Shown: in pieces, positions 7,757 to 15,646 of the stretch | Position numbering within the stretch: the first letter of the stretch is position 1 | How the letters are laid out: the number at the start of each line of letters is the position of its first letter | Assembly: GCA_027364845.1 (NCBI GenBank) | Contig: DAHXOO010000027.1 | Span: forward strand, 1 to 32,891 | DNA length: 32,891 bases | Source: Pseudomonadota bacterium | GTDB taxonomy: Bacteria; Pseudomonadota; Gammaproteobacteria; Acidiferrobacterales; UBA6901 | Direction of reading: 5' to 3' | The notes under the pieces: generated by a model | Told to the model about the DNA's origin: nothing | The model's input: only the letters and a program-made list of their open reading frames with translations | Databases searched by the model: none | Translations under genes and position numbers: made by a program

Positions 7757-9739
7757 TCAGGCAGACAGGTCGATATCGAGCACTGGCGCTGCATCGGCGA
7801 CCGGTTCCACGGGTGCATTTAGAATCAGTGTGATTGTGTCAGCCTGTGCAGCAAGTGCATTGTTTTGGCCACGAATGCTGTCACGTGCGTGCTTTATCTC
7901 GTTCAGGCGGTCCTCCAGGGTATCGCTTGCCTTGTGGATGCGCTTGATGCTTTCGAGACGCCGGCGCAGCTGTATCTGGTGTTCGCGTACCTGCGACTCC
8001 ATGGGCGACATAATGGTTCTGAGCCAGTTGTCAGCATCGCGGTTGGCAGTAGCGAAAATTGCGCGGATGCGGGCGACTGCCGACTCGTAGAATTTCCGGG
8101 TCACTGATTTCTGCTCGGTCATCAGCAGTGACATCCCCCCAAAAAACTGCATGTGCTTGTCCTCGACGCGCTTGATCTCGCGCAGGTATTTCATCACCGA
8201 GAAACCGTGTGGTTTGATATTGGACAGGCCATGTTCCTCCTGGAACTTCCTGTATACGCCCTCCATGAGCTCCTTGATTTCCTGCGCCTGCTTGGCAACG
8301 TCTTCCATGGTGGCATGCATCTGCTTGAAGAAGGTCTGCATGCGGGTCTTGAGCCCGGATGTCGTCAGACTGATCTCCATATCGCGCTTGGTCTCGGCAA
8401 TCATCTTGTCGATGGTCTTGAGATTTAGATGCGAGTAAAGCAGGTTGGTCTGCTGCGAGAAGATGCTGCGCGTTGCCTGGAAGCGCTGCAGGCTCTTCTC
8501 GAAATGCTCCTTATCGACCCTCACCTTCTCCATCATGTGGTCGATGACGTCCAGGTTCTTGCCGCTCAGGCCTTCGAGCTCCTCCATGTGCTCTTGTACT
8601 CCCTTGAGTCGTTGCGTGAGGATGAGGCGCATGGCCTTGATGACGTCTATCATTTCGCCGCCGATGTTTTCACGCACGATGTCGCGTTTGGCGGGGAGCA
8701 TTTCCTTCCCTAGGGCGTTTTCGAGGGCGCCTATGCGGCTGCGTTCCAGGATTGCCTTGTCACCTCTTATCTTGCCAAGCAGCGCCTTCTGCGCTGATAC
8801 CGGGTAGATATTGTGCTCGCTGATCCCCAAGTGTCTGGCCGTTTCCTGAATCTGACGGTCTATTTCACGTTGCACCTCCTCCGAGTCGCGCAGTTCGTCC
8901 CACAGGCCGTCGATCTTGTTCAGCACCACCAGACGACCCTTGGCCGGGCCACCCTTGGGGTTGCTGATGAAGTCGTGCCAGACCTGGATATCGGATTTGG
9001 TCACGCCGGCGTCGGCCGCAAGGATGAACAGCACAGCATGGGCGCTCGGCAGCAGGCTTAGCGTCAGCTCCGGTTCGGTACCGAGCGCATTGAGGCCTGG
9101 CGTGTCGAGGATTACCAGGCCCTGCTCCAGCAGCGGGTGCGGGAAATTGATGATGGCGTGCCGCCACCTGGGGATTTCCACCAGCCCTTCCTCGGTGACG
9201 TGCATGCCATTTTGGGTTTCCTCCTCGGCGATGTGCAGACCCATGGATTGTGCGACTTCCTTGGACACCGTCTTAATCTGGGCGATATGCTGCAATGCTT
9301 GGGCGACCTTATCCGGAGACTGTATGTCCAGAGGTATCGTGGTCCATTCGTCCGGGAAACCCTTGAGTTCCGAGACGGTGGTGCCGCTGGTACGGGTCTC
9401 AATCGGTAGCAGTCGGATGAACGGAGCGTTCTTATTCTCACAGATGAGCTCGGTGGGGCACATGGTGGTGCGCCCAGCGCTCGATGGCAGCACACGCTGC
9501 CCGAATTCAGCAAAGAAGATGGCGTTGATCAGTTCTGATTTTCCACGGGAGAATTCAGCAACGAAGGCCACATACAGTTTGTCGTCGCGCAGCGTCGAAA
9601 GCACCTGTTCCAGGCGTTGATCGATCTGGGCGTCGGAGATTTCCTGGGTGCGCAGCCAGCCGCGGAATTCGCTGATTGCGTTGAACAGCCCCGTGCGCCA
9701 GCCGCTGTAGGCCTCGAATTGCCGCTCTATGTTGTTCAT
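7757..9739 (-). CDS. dynamin-family GTPase
   Basis: A 660-residue bacterial dynamin-like protein. The GTPase domain fills roughly residues 50-340: P-loop AEFSRGKS at 61-68 (first Gly replaced by Ala, common in this family), switch-I threonines in GRTTMCPTEL at 89-98, DTPG at 212-215 and NKID at 274-277. After it come about 300 residues of charged, largely helical sequence with coiled-coil character. No transmembrane span is evident, but the short hydrophobic MQFFGGMSLLM stretch, about two-thirds of the way along, may be a membrane-contact paddle. Such proteins remodel membranes by GTP-driven assembly; the exact role is unknown. It has its own -10 element and a structured leader, and lies downstream of mutM on the same strand. 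Confidence 0.9.
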   Translation of the reverse strand: MNNIERQFEAYSGWRTGLFNAISEFRGWLRTQEISDAQIDQRLEQVLSTLRDDKLYVAFVAEFSRGKSELINAIFFAEFGQRVLPSSAGRTTMCPTELICENKNAPFIRLLPIETRTSGTTVSELKGFPDEWTTIPLDIQSPDKVAQALQHIAQIKTVSKEVAQSMGLHIAEEETQNGMHVTEEGLVEIPRWRHAIINFPHPLLEQGLVILDTPGLNALGTEPELTLSLLPSAHAVLFILAADAGVTKSDIQVWHDFISNPKGGPAKGRLVVLNKIDGLWDELRDSEEVQREIDRQIQETARHLGISEHNIYPVSAQKALLGKIRGDKAILERSRIGALENALGKEMLPAKRDIVRENIGGEMIDVIKAMRLILTQRLKGVQEHMEELEGLSGKNLDVIDHMMEKVRVDKEHFEKSLQRFQATRSIFSQQTNLLYSHLNLKTIDKMIAETKRDMEISLTTSGLKTRMQTFFKQMHATMEDVAKQAQEIKELMEGVYRKFQEEHGLSNIKPHGFSVMKYLREIKRVEDKHMQFFGGMSLLMTEQKSVTRKFYESAVARIRAIFATANRDADNWLRTIMSPMESQVREHQIQLRRRLESIKRIHKASDTLEDRLNEIKHARDSIRGQNNALAAQADTITLILNAPVEPVADAAPVLDIDLSA

Positions 9740-9787
9740 CAGGCTGTCCTAGAGGTTAAGCCCAACCACATATATCAAAGAATGTTA

Positions 9788-9844
9788 GCCGCCGGCTCTG
9801 GCAGCCGACTGACCGGCGGCCGCAGCTTCCAGACCGCCAGTCGG
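9788..9844 (-). promoter_or_regulatory. leader with two overlapping hairpins before the dynamin gene
   Basis: GCCGCCGG at 9788-9795 can pair with CCGGCGGC at 9813-9820. The loop of that hairpin holds CCGACTG (9805-9811), which can pair perfectly with CAGTCGG at 9838-9844. The two stems interlock: either they form a pseudoknot or they exclude each other. They fall inside the expected 5' leader of the dynamin transcript (start near 9850, start codon at 9739). The function, whether RNA switch, stability element or mutM transcript end, is inferred only. Confidence 0.45.
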
Positions 9845-9857
9845 TTCCGGCGTCCCC

Positions 9858-9863
9858 ATTATA
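9858..9863 (-). promoter_or_regulatory. -10 element (TATAAT) for the dynamin gene
   Basis: A perfect TATAAT on the minus strand lies in the 203-base gap between mutM and the dynamin gene. The -35 region is poor (TTTTGG at a 17-base spacing), so an activator may be needed or the promoter is weak. It would start RNA near 9850, giving a leader of about 110 bases. Confidence 0.5.
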
Positions 9864-9942
9864 GATGGAAAGCATCCTAACCAAAAAACCAGCGAAATCA
9901 AAATACTTGGGTAAGCAAGTAACGTGCCACTTTAAGTTGTTT

Positions 9943-10758
9943 TTAGCTCTGGCAGTGGGGACAGAAGAATGTGCGTCGCTGACCGAGGCGCAGTGCCCGG
10001 ATTGGTGTGGCGCAGCACTGGCAGGGTTTCCCCGTACGTCCATAGACGGCCAGGGCCTGCTGGAAATAGCCAGGTTGCCCGTCGGCGTTCTGGAAATCGC
10101 GCAGAGTCGTGCCACCCGCCTGGATTGCCTTGGTGAGCGTCGAACGAATAGCCTGGACCAGGCGGTCACATTCAGCGCGGCTCAGTCGGCCGGCGCGGCG
10201 GCCTGGACGGATTTGAGCCTGGAATAGCGCCTCATTGGCATAGATGTTGCCAATGCCGGCAACGATGTGGGTGTTGAGCAGCAAGTCCCGTATCGCGGCT
10301 GTGCGTCGGCGTGTGCGGGCATGCAGATAGGTGCCGCTGAACTCGGATGCGAGGGGTTCCGGACCAATATTCCTGAGCAGAGCGTGGTGCGCCGGATCCG
10401 CGCGCGTCCACAGTACCGCACCAAAACGTCGCGGGTCGCGCAAGCGCAGGCATTTGCCGCCGGCAAGCACGAATTCCACATGGTCGTACTGTTCCGCCGG
10501 CGAGGCGCAGGCCACGATGCGCAGGCTGCCACTCATGCCGAGGTGGACGATGACGGTGCCGCTATCGGCGCGCAGCAGCAGGTATTTGGCGCGCCGTTCC
10601 ACTGCATGCAGAGTTTGCCCCGGCAGTTCCCTGGCCAACGCGGCCGGTACCTTCCAGCGCAGGTTGGGGTTGCGTATGACGACGGACTGGACGCATCGGC
10701 CCAGCAGGTGGGGGATGATGCCGCGGCGCGTGGTCTCGACTTCCGGAAGCTCCGGCAT
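9943..10758 (-). CDS. mutM: formamidopyrimidine-DNA glycosylase
   Basis: A 271-residue Fpg/MutM. The mature N-terminus PELPEVETTRRG supplies the catalytic Pro2 and Glu3. Lys58 lies in the ERRAKYLLL segment, and the C-terminal zinc finger is Cys246-x2-Cys249 to Cys266-x2-Cys269 with the conserved Arg261 in QRRTFFC. It excises 8-oxoguanine and formamidopyrimidines and cuts the strand by beta,delta-elimination. The choice of MutM over endonuclease VIII rests on the helix-two-turn-helix and the PELPEVE start. It begins 20 bases after the DUF4340 gene and so is probably the last gene of the Gld-like operon. That is an unusual partner for a repair enzyme. Confidence 0.97.
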   Translation of the reverse strand: MPELPEVETTRRGIIPHLLGRCVQSVVIRNPNLRWKVPAALARELPGQTLHAVERRAKYLLLRADSGTVIVHLGMSGSLRIVACASPAEQYDHVEFVLAGGKCLRLRDPRRFGAVLWTRADPAHHALLRNIGPEPLASEFSGTYLHARTRRRTAAIRDLLLNTHIVAGIGNIYANEALFQAQIRPGRRAGRLSRAECDRLVQAIRSTLTKAIQAGGTTLRDFQNADGQPGYFQQALAVYGRTGKPCQCCATPIRALRLGQRRTFFCPHCQS

Positions 10759-10778
10759 GGACGGTGGGGCCGGGAGGC

Positions 10779-11681
10779 TCAGTGAGGTTTCAGTTCAAGG
10801 AGCTGTGCGGCCATATCAGCAGGAAAATGATATTCGAGGTCCTCGTCTTTGCGGTAAAGAATCAGCTCTGATTTACGTTCCAGGATGCCGAGATTCAGCT
10901 CCGCGTTCTGGTCCCGGCTCGGTGGTTTGCCGATGGCAACCGTCTGATGGCCGGCTCCGGTGGCGGGTGGCGCAAAGGCAATGCGTATGTGGCCGATCAC
11001 CGGTTTGCCGGAATAGGGCCTGACCGACAGAGCTTCTGCGTAGCGCCAGTCATCGACGAACTTATTCACGCGATCGGTCGACAGCTTCTTGTTCGGAGGT
11101 ATTACCTGCCAGCTGCCATCGGGTTTGCGGGTGAGGGTCAGCCCCGGCAGCCGCAAAGAAATGAGTCTGCTGCGGATATTGATCAACCGGGTACTGAAGA
11201 AGCCCGAAAGCGGCGCTGTGGCGGCATTGTTGTAATGGTCCGGGACCAGGTAGACCTGTCCCCGGTAAAGGGCATAGTAATCGGGATCTAAAGGGTGCGG
11301 TTCGCCGAAGCTGATCTGTTCATCATTCAGCCAGACCTCGGCACGTGGCTTGTCGAGGCCGTACCTGCCCAGATCGGCTGCTGGCGCGGCGAAGTGCGTG
11401 GCGATCTTCGCCACGGCCAGGTGCAGCAGCTCATTGATGCGGAAACTGTTGGCGCGAGCCTTGCGCGGAGCCGTCATCACCCAACGACTACTGGACCTTT
11501 CAAAGTCGATTTCAGGCTGGCCCGGACGTTGCAGGCGGATGTGATCGATCCGGTTGATGCTCAGGTCAGTGAGAGGCGGGATTGCCGGCGTTTTGTGTGT
11601 GCCAGGCTTGAACACCACGACCAGCGCTAGTACGGCGATCAAAGCGGCCAGCCCGAGGTTGAGCAACCAGCGACGGATCAT
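10779..11681 (-). CDS. DUF4340 membrane-anchored protein of a Gld-like ABC operon
   Basis: About 300 residues: a single N-terminal membrane anchor (LLNLGLAALIAVLALVVVF) and then a long extracytoplasmic part containing repeated DUF4340-type blocks such as TDLSINRIDHIRLQRPGQPE, SSRWVMTAP and DKPRAEVWLND. DUF4340 proteins regularly accompany GldG-like auxiliary subunits of ABC-2 transporters and are thought to act on the outer face of the membrane; no activity is established. I prefer ATG 11681, which has GGGAG five bases upstream, over a TTG four codons earlier. The gene follows the GldG-like gene by 16 bases and precedes mutM. Confidence 0.85.
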   Translation of the reverse strand: MIRRWLLNLGLAALIAVLALVVVFKPGTHKTPAIPPLTDLSINRIDHIRLQRPGQPEIDFERSSSRWVMTAPRKARANSFRINELLHLAVAKIATHFAAPAADLGRYGLDKPRAEVWLNDEQISFGEPHPLDPDYYALYRGQVYLVPDHYNNAATAPLSGFFSTRLINIRSRLISLRLPGLTLTRKPDGSWQVIPPNKKLSTDRVNKFVDDWRYAEALSVRPYSGKPVIGHIRIAFAPPATGAGHQTVAIGKPPSRDQNAELNLGILERKSELILYRKDEDLEYHFPADMAAQLLELKPH

Positions 11682-11697
11682 GCGCGCTCCCAACGGT

Positions 11698-13044
11698 TCA
11701 ACGCTTGCGCCGGCGTAGCCATATCCCGACTCCGCTTGCGAGCAGCACCAGAGGAAGTATTACCAGGAACCCGATGCCGATGACGGCTTCGGCAGTGCGC
11801 GACAGGTCCAGACGCAGATCGGGGGCGATGCGCGTGGGCACGTTGATGTAGGCGTCGTCATTACTTAGCCAGTTGATCAGGTTCGTGCCCAGGTCCAGAT
11901 TTCCGCCGTTGCCGATGAAGGTGTTCGACAGAAAATTCCCATTCCCGATTACGGCTACCCGCTGCTGGTTCTTGGCGCGCTCGCGGGTCAACGCCACGCC
12001 GATATTGAGCGGGCCGCGGATGTCTCTGCCTTTCCTGAAGCTGGTAACCTTACCGAGTGGCCCAGTCGCCGACCAGGAGGTCGGAGCTGTATCAATGATC
12101 ACCTGCGTCTGCCAGTTCTTCAGTGGCTTGAACGTAATGCCGCAGGCTTCCGGGAACAGGGTCATGAGATTGAAGCCGCGCACCGCTGGCTGCTCGCCGT
12201 ATCTGGTAATGACTACGTCGGAGGCGGACTGGCCCCCCGTCAGGAGCTGAGAGACCGGGTCGACGATAACGCCCGGCTGGAATTCGACGCCGAGCATTTC
12301 CGCAAGCGGTGTCAACCCTGCGCGCGGACCGGGATCGCTGAGCCACAGCAAGTTGCCGCCGTGGCGCACGTAGTCCTCGACCTGCTTCACCTCTCCCGGG
12401 AGAAATTTGACGGTCGGGCTGGCAATGACCAGTACCGAGGTATTCTTCGGGATCTGACCCGTTTCGCCAAGCGTCAGACTGCGCGTCCTGAGGCCGCGCT
12501 TGGCCATCTGCGCGGCCCAGGTCGAAAGGTCGAAGTTGGCCTCGCCATCCGGGCTGCGCTCGCCCTGTCCGCTTAGAAATACCACCCAACGTTGCCCGCC
12601 ACGGCCAGCGCGCGCAAGCGCATTGGTCAGCGACTGTTCGTTGATCTGTTTGACCGTCTGTGTCTGGCCGCCGTATTGGACCAGGAGTTCTCCGTCAAGG
12701 CGGATGCCCGCTGCGCGTGCACGCCCGGGGTCCTTGTCAGGATTGACGAAACGCAGCGTAATGTTGCTGTCGTGGCGCTGATAACGTGCAACGAGTTCGG
12801 TTATGCTTCTGCGCAGGTTGCGCTTGTCGGTGACATACGCCGTGATCGTGATCGGTTTGGGCAGGCGTTTCAGAAGCGTCACGCTTGCCTGGGAAAGGCT
12901 GTTGCGGCCGGATTCGGTCCAGTCGAACTGCCTGTGGTACTGGCGACTCAATGCCAGCAGCAGCCCTACCACGACCAGGAACAGCACCACGAAGCTGCTG
13001 CTGGCAAGGCGCATCTGGACGCGCGATTGGCGGGGTGTGCGCAT
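11698..13044 (-). CDS. GldG-like auxiliary protein of an ABC-2 transporter
   Basis: A 448-residue protein with membrane helices at both ends (SSSFVVLFLVVVGLLLAL near 15-32 and EAVIGIGFLVILPLVLLASG near the C-terminus) and a large periplasmic domain between. That domain holds the ABC-type uncharacterised transport/GldG signatures: YVTDKRNLRRSITELVARY, VVFLSGQGERSP, and a ThuA/GATase-like GGNLLWLSDPGPRAGLTPL. In Flavobacterium, GldA-GldF-GldG support gliding motility. In proteobacteria the same set occurs without gliding, and its cargo is unknown. It starts five bases after the permease stop codon, pointing to tight co-expression. Confidence 0.88.
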   Translation of the reverse strand: MRTPRQSRVQMRLASSSFVVLFLVVVGLLLALSRQYHRQFDWTESGRNSLSQASVTLLKRLPKPITITAYVTDKRNLRRSITELVARYQRHDSNITLRFVNPDKDPGRARAAGIRLDGELLVQYGGQTQTVKQINEQSLTNALARAGRGGQRWVVFLSGQGERSPDGEANFDLSTWAAQMAKRGLRTRSLTLGETGQIPKNTSVLVIASPTVKFLPGEVKQVEDYVRHGGNLLWLSDPGPRAGLTPLAEMLGVEFQPGVIVDPVSQLLTGGQSASDVVITRYGEQPAVRGFNLMTLFPEACGITFKPLKNWQTQVIIDTAPTSWSATGPLGKVTSFRKGRDIRGPLNIGVALTRERAKNQQRVAVIGNGNFLSNTFIGNGGNLDLGTNLINWLSNDDAYINVPTRIAPDLRLDLSRTAEAVIGIGFLVILPLVLLASGVGIWLRRRKR

Positions 13045-13049
13045 CGTTT

Positions 13050-13799
13050 TCAGCCTCCCAGCCGGTCCATATCGAGTCGCCGTATGCTCAGCGTCACGAA
13101 TGTCAGAATGAACAGCACCAAATACGCAGCATCGCTCGTGTCAAAAATACCCTGGAGGAACGGTTCATAGTGATTCAGGATCGACATATAGCCGAGGATC
13201 CCGGAAGCCCCTGAACCCTGTCCGGCCCAGTCCAGGATCCAGAACAGCAGCAATACGCCAAAGGTGCTTACGGCGGCTACGGTTTGGTGCTGGGTGAGCG
13301 TGGACATGAAAAGCCCGACCGCGGCGAATCCTGCGATCAGCAGCGCGAGGCCGAACAGTCCGGCGCCGAACATGCCGAAGTCGAGCGTGCCACCCGCCAG
13401 CAGCGACAGCGGCATCAGCGCAACCAGCGCCAATATCAGCCATAGGAACGCCACCAGGCTGAGGTACTTGCCGAGGACGATTTCGGTCATCGAAACTGGC
13501 GCACTGAACAGCAGGCTCAGTGTCTTGTTGCGGCGCTCATCGGCCACCAGCCGCATGCTCACCAGCGGAACAACCAGCAGTAGCACGACTGCCGTGTTCC
13601 CAAGCAGCGGCGCGACCACGACTGCAGTAAGCCCCTGATTGCTGCCCATGCTCAGCAGGCGCGACTGTACCATCACGAAGTACTGCAGGTTGCTGAGAAA
13701 CATGAACGCCAGGATAAACAGCACGACTGCCAGAATGGTCCAGGCCAGCGGCGAAAGGAACATGCGGCGCAGTTCGTTGCGGGCGATCGTGAAGATCAT
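13050..13799 (-). CDS. ABC-2 type permease, GldF-like
   Basis: A 249-residue permease with six predicted membrane spans: LAWTILAVVLFILAFMF, TAVVLLLVVPLVSM, FLWLILALVALMPLSLL, a long segment from FGMFGAGLFGLALLIAG, AVSTFGVLLLFWILDW, and AAYLVLFILTFVTLSI. The cytoplasmic motif ADERRNKTLSLLFSAPVSMTE between spans is typical of the ABC-2 (NosY/GldF) class and probably contacts the ATPase. It overlaps the ATPase stop codon by four bases. The substrate is not known. As with other members of the Gld-like set, export or extraction of an envelope component is plausible but unproven. Confidence 0.9.
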   Translation of the reverse strand: MIFTIARNELRRMFLSPLAWTILAVVLFILAFMFLSNLQYFVMVQSRLLSMGSNQGLTAVVVAPLLGNTAVVLLLVVPLVSMRLVADERRNKTLSLLFSAPVSMTEIVLGKYLSLVAFLWLILALVALMPLSLLAGGTLDFGMFGAGLFGLALLIAGFAAVGLFMSTLTQHQTVAAVSTFGVLLLFWILDWAGQGSGASGILGYMSILNHYEPFLQGIFDTSDAAYLVLFILTFVTLSIRRLDMDRLGG

Positions 13800-14749
13800 G
13801 CCGCTGCCCCCTTCAATGACTCGTGTTCCTCGGTGGTGATGTGCACGAAAATGTCTTCGAGCGAGGCGCGTTGCGGTTGCAACTCGTAGAGACCCCAGTG
13901 CTTCTGTACCGCAAGTTCCACCAGCGCCTCGGTCGGGTCGGTGCTGGGGTCGTAGAAAACGTGCAGCCGGCCGTCACCCTGATCCTGTACCGACTTGACG
14001 CCCTTGATGCCCTGTATCAGGCCGAGATCAGGGGCATTGCGCAGCCCCACGGACAGCGTCGAGGACTGCATGTGCCGTGAAAGGCCCTCGATGCTGTCAT
14101 TGAGGACCAGTTCGCCCTTGTTGATGATCTGTACCTGATCGCAAGTCGCTTGCACCTCCGGCAGGATGTGTGTGGACAGGATCACCCCGTGCTCCTTGCC
14201 CAGTTCGCGGATCAGATGCCGGATCTCGCGGATCTGGATCGGATCAAGGCCAACCGTGGGCTCGTCCAGAATGATGACCGGTGGCAGGTGGATGATCGCC
14301 TGGGCCAGGCCGACACGCTGCTGATAGCCCTTTGACAAATTGCCAATGAGCCGCCTGCCGACATCGCTCAGGCCGCATTTCTTCTTGGCTGCTTCCCGCG
14401 CTGCGCGCCGCCGCCCGCGTGCGATGCGATTCAGTCCGGCGCAATAATCGAGGTATTCGTCGACGGTAAGCTCACGGTAGACCGGAGGCTGCTCAGGCAA
14501 ATAGCCGATTGCCTGTTTCGCCTTGCGCGGGTCTTCCAGCAGGTCGTGCCCGGCGATACGTACCCGCCCGGTGCTGGGCGCGAGGTTGCCACTGAGGATC
14601 TGCATGGTGGTGGTCTTGCCGGCGCCGTTCGGGCCTAGAAATCCAAGCACTTGCCCGCGGCGGATGCTGAAGCTGATATGCCTGACCGCCAAGATTGCAC
14701 CGTAGGAGCGCGACAGATCTTCCACTTCCACCAACACTTCATCACTCAT
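13796..14749 (-). CDS. ABC transporter ATPase, GldA-like
   Basis: A 317-residue ABC ATPase using ATG 14749, chosen because GGAAG lies eight bases upstream. A longer frame to 14827 would begin inside the -35 element of the promoter. Walker A is GPNGAGKTT at 39-47, the signature LSKGYQQ at 138-144 and Walker B VIILDEP at 158-164. The motif IGYLPEQPPVYRELTVDEYL is typical of GldA/CcmA-type ATPases. The last 80 or so residues form the C-terminal extension seen in this class. It is the first gene of a five-gene run (ATPase, permease, GldG-like, DUF4340, mutM). Confidence 0.92.
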   Translation of the reverse strand: MSDEVLVEVEDLSRSYGAILAVRHISFSIRRGQVLGFLGPNGAGKTTTMQILSGNLAPSTGRVRIAGHDLLEDPRKAKQAIGYLPEQPPVYRELTVDEYLDYCAGLNRIARGRRRAAREAAKKKCGLSDVGRRLIGNLSKGYQQRVGLAQAIIHLPPVIILDEPTVGLDPIQIREIRHLIRELGKEHGVILSTHILPEVQATCDQVQIINKGELVLNDSIEGLSRHMQSSTLSVGLRNAPDLGLIQGIKGVKSVQDQGDGRLHVFYDPSTDPTEALVELAVQKHWGLYELQPQRASLEDIFVHITTEEHESLKGAAA

Positions 14750-14798
14750 GTCAGGCATCTTCCAATGCTGTGGAACCCGCGGTTCGGCATGGGGCGCA

Positions 14799-14827
14799 AT
14801 TAAATGTATGTGCGCATGGGTTGTCAA
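14799..14827 (-). promoter_or_regulatory. strong sigma-70 promoter of the Gld-like operon
   Basis: On the minus strand a perfect -35 TTGACA (14822-14827) is separated by exactly 17 bases from TTTAAT (14799-14804), five of six bases of the -10 consensus. Transcription should begin near 14792, about 43 bases before ATG 14749. It is the best sigma-70 promoter seen in the window. Confidence 0.8.
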
Positions 14828-15646
14828 TGGAATGCGATCGGCTGGTCATCCGGCAGTGCCGCTTCATTGTTTTTGTACGTTCAGTCACCTGGACTGTCGT
14901 GTTCGTGACGCATTGTTTGATGCGGCTGACGGAATTTGGTTCCGGGTCGCCGGTCGGTCCGTGCCATCGGCCCCATATCCTCCGGACGCCAGGCTTTGGG
15001 GGTCCGCAATGCCGGCGGAACCGCCGCTATTCGGGTAAGTGGCCGGCAGTATATGATAAATTCCCTTTGTGCAGCCATGCTGCGGGGCAAATTTGTACTT
15101 TTCCGACCGGGGAGCGGCGGGACCTGCTACGGTCGCGGGAGTCCTGATGTTGGCATCATCAGTGATAACCTGGTCCGCCGGGCAGAGCAAGTGCTTCGGC
15201 AGCAATCTGATCTTGGACAACGGGTTTCGGCTATCTGTCGGTGGGTGCCGCAAGCGTCCTGGTTCTGTTGTGCCAACACCCATCATTCTGTAGATTCATC
15301 CAGTTATGTGACACCTCCAAGTCCTCAGGTGCGAACTCATGTCGGACAGTGAGCAACACAGTATGTGCCGTCTTGTCAGGTCCGCCATGTCCAGGTCGGC
15401 GGCGGGCAATACCGTGGTCGGCGCGATCAATGTACTAACGGCCGGACACGCCAGATTAGGCTGTGAAGTGAATGCTGTGGTAATGCCGTCGGTAGCTGAA
15501 GTTCATCGAAGCGGCTCAATCCGGCTTGATGCCTGGTCGGGCACTGCAGGAATCGCTGACCTTTTAGGGCGGCAAGGATGTCAAAGAGCCGCGTTTTTGG
15601 AGAAAATACGGGACGCTGCATCCATTGACCAGGCGACTGGACCGGT
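14828..15646. other. intergenic region without a recognised gene
   Basis: Some 819 bases separate the divergent Gld-like operon and the flavin reductase gene. Reading frames on both strands are short, lack good ribosome sites and have scrambled composition. The longest on the plus strand (15339-15650) ends on top of the reductase start and shows only a vague resemblance to the N-terminal domain of an electron-transfer flavoprotein alpha subunit (VVGAINVLTAGHARLGCEV). This may be a decayed gene. No tRNA, CRISPR or insertion-sequence end was seen. Confidence 0.5.
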
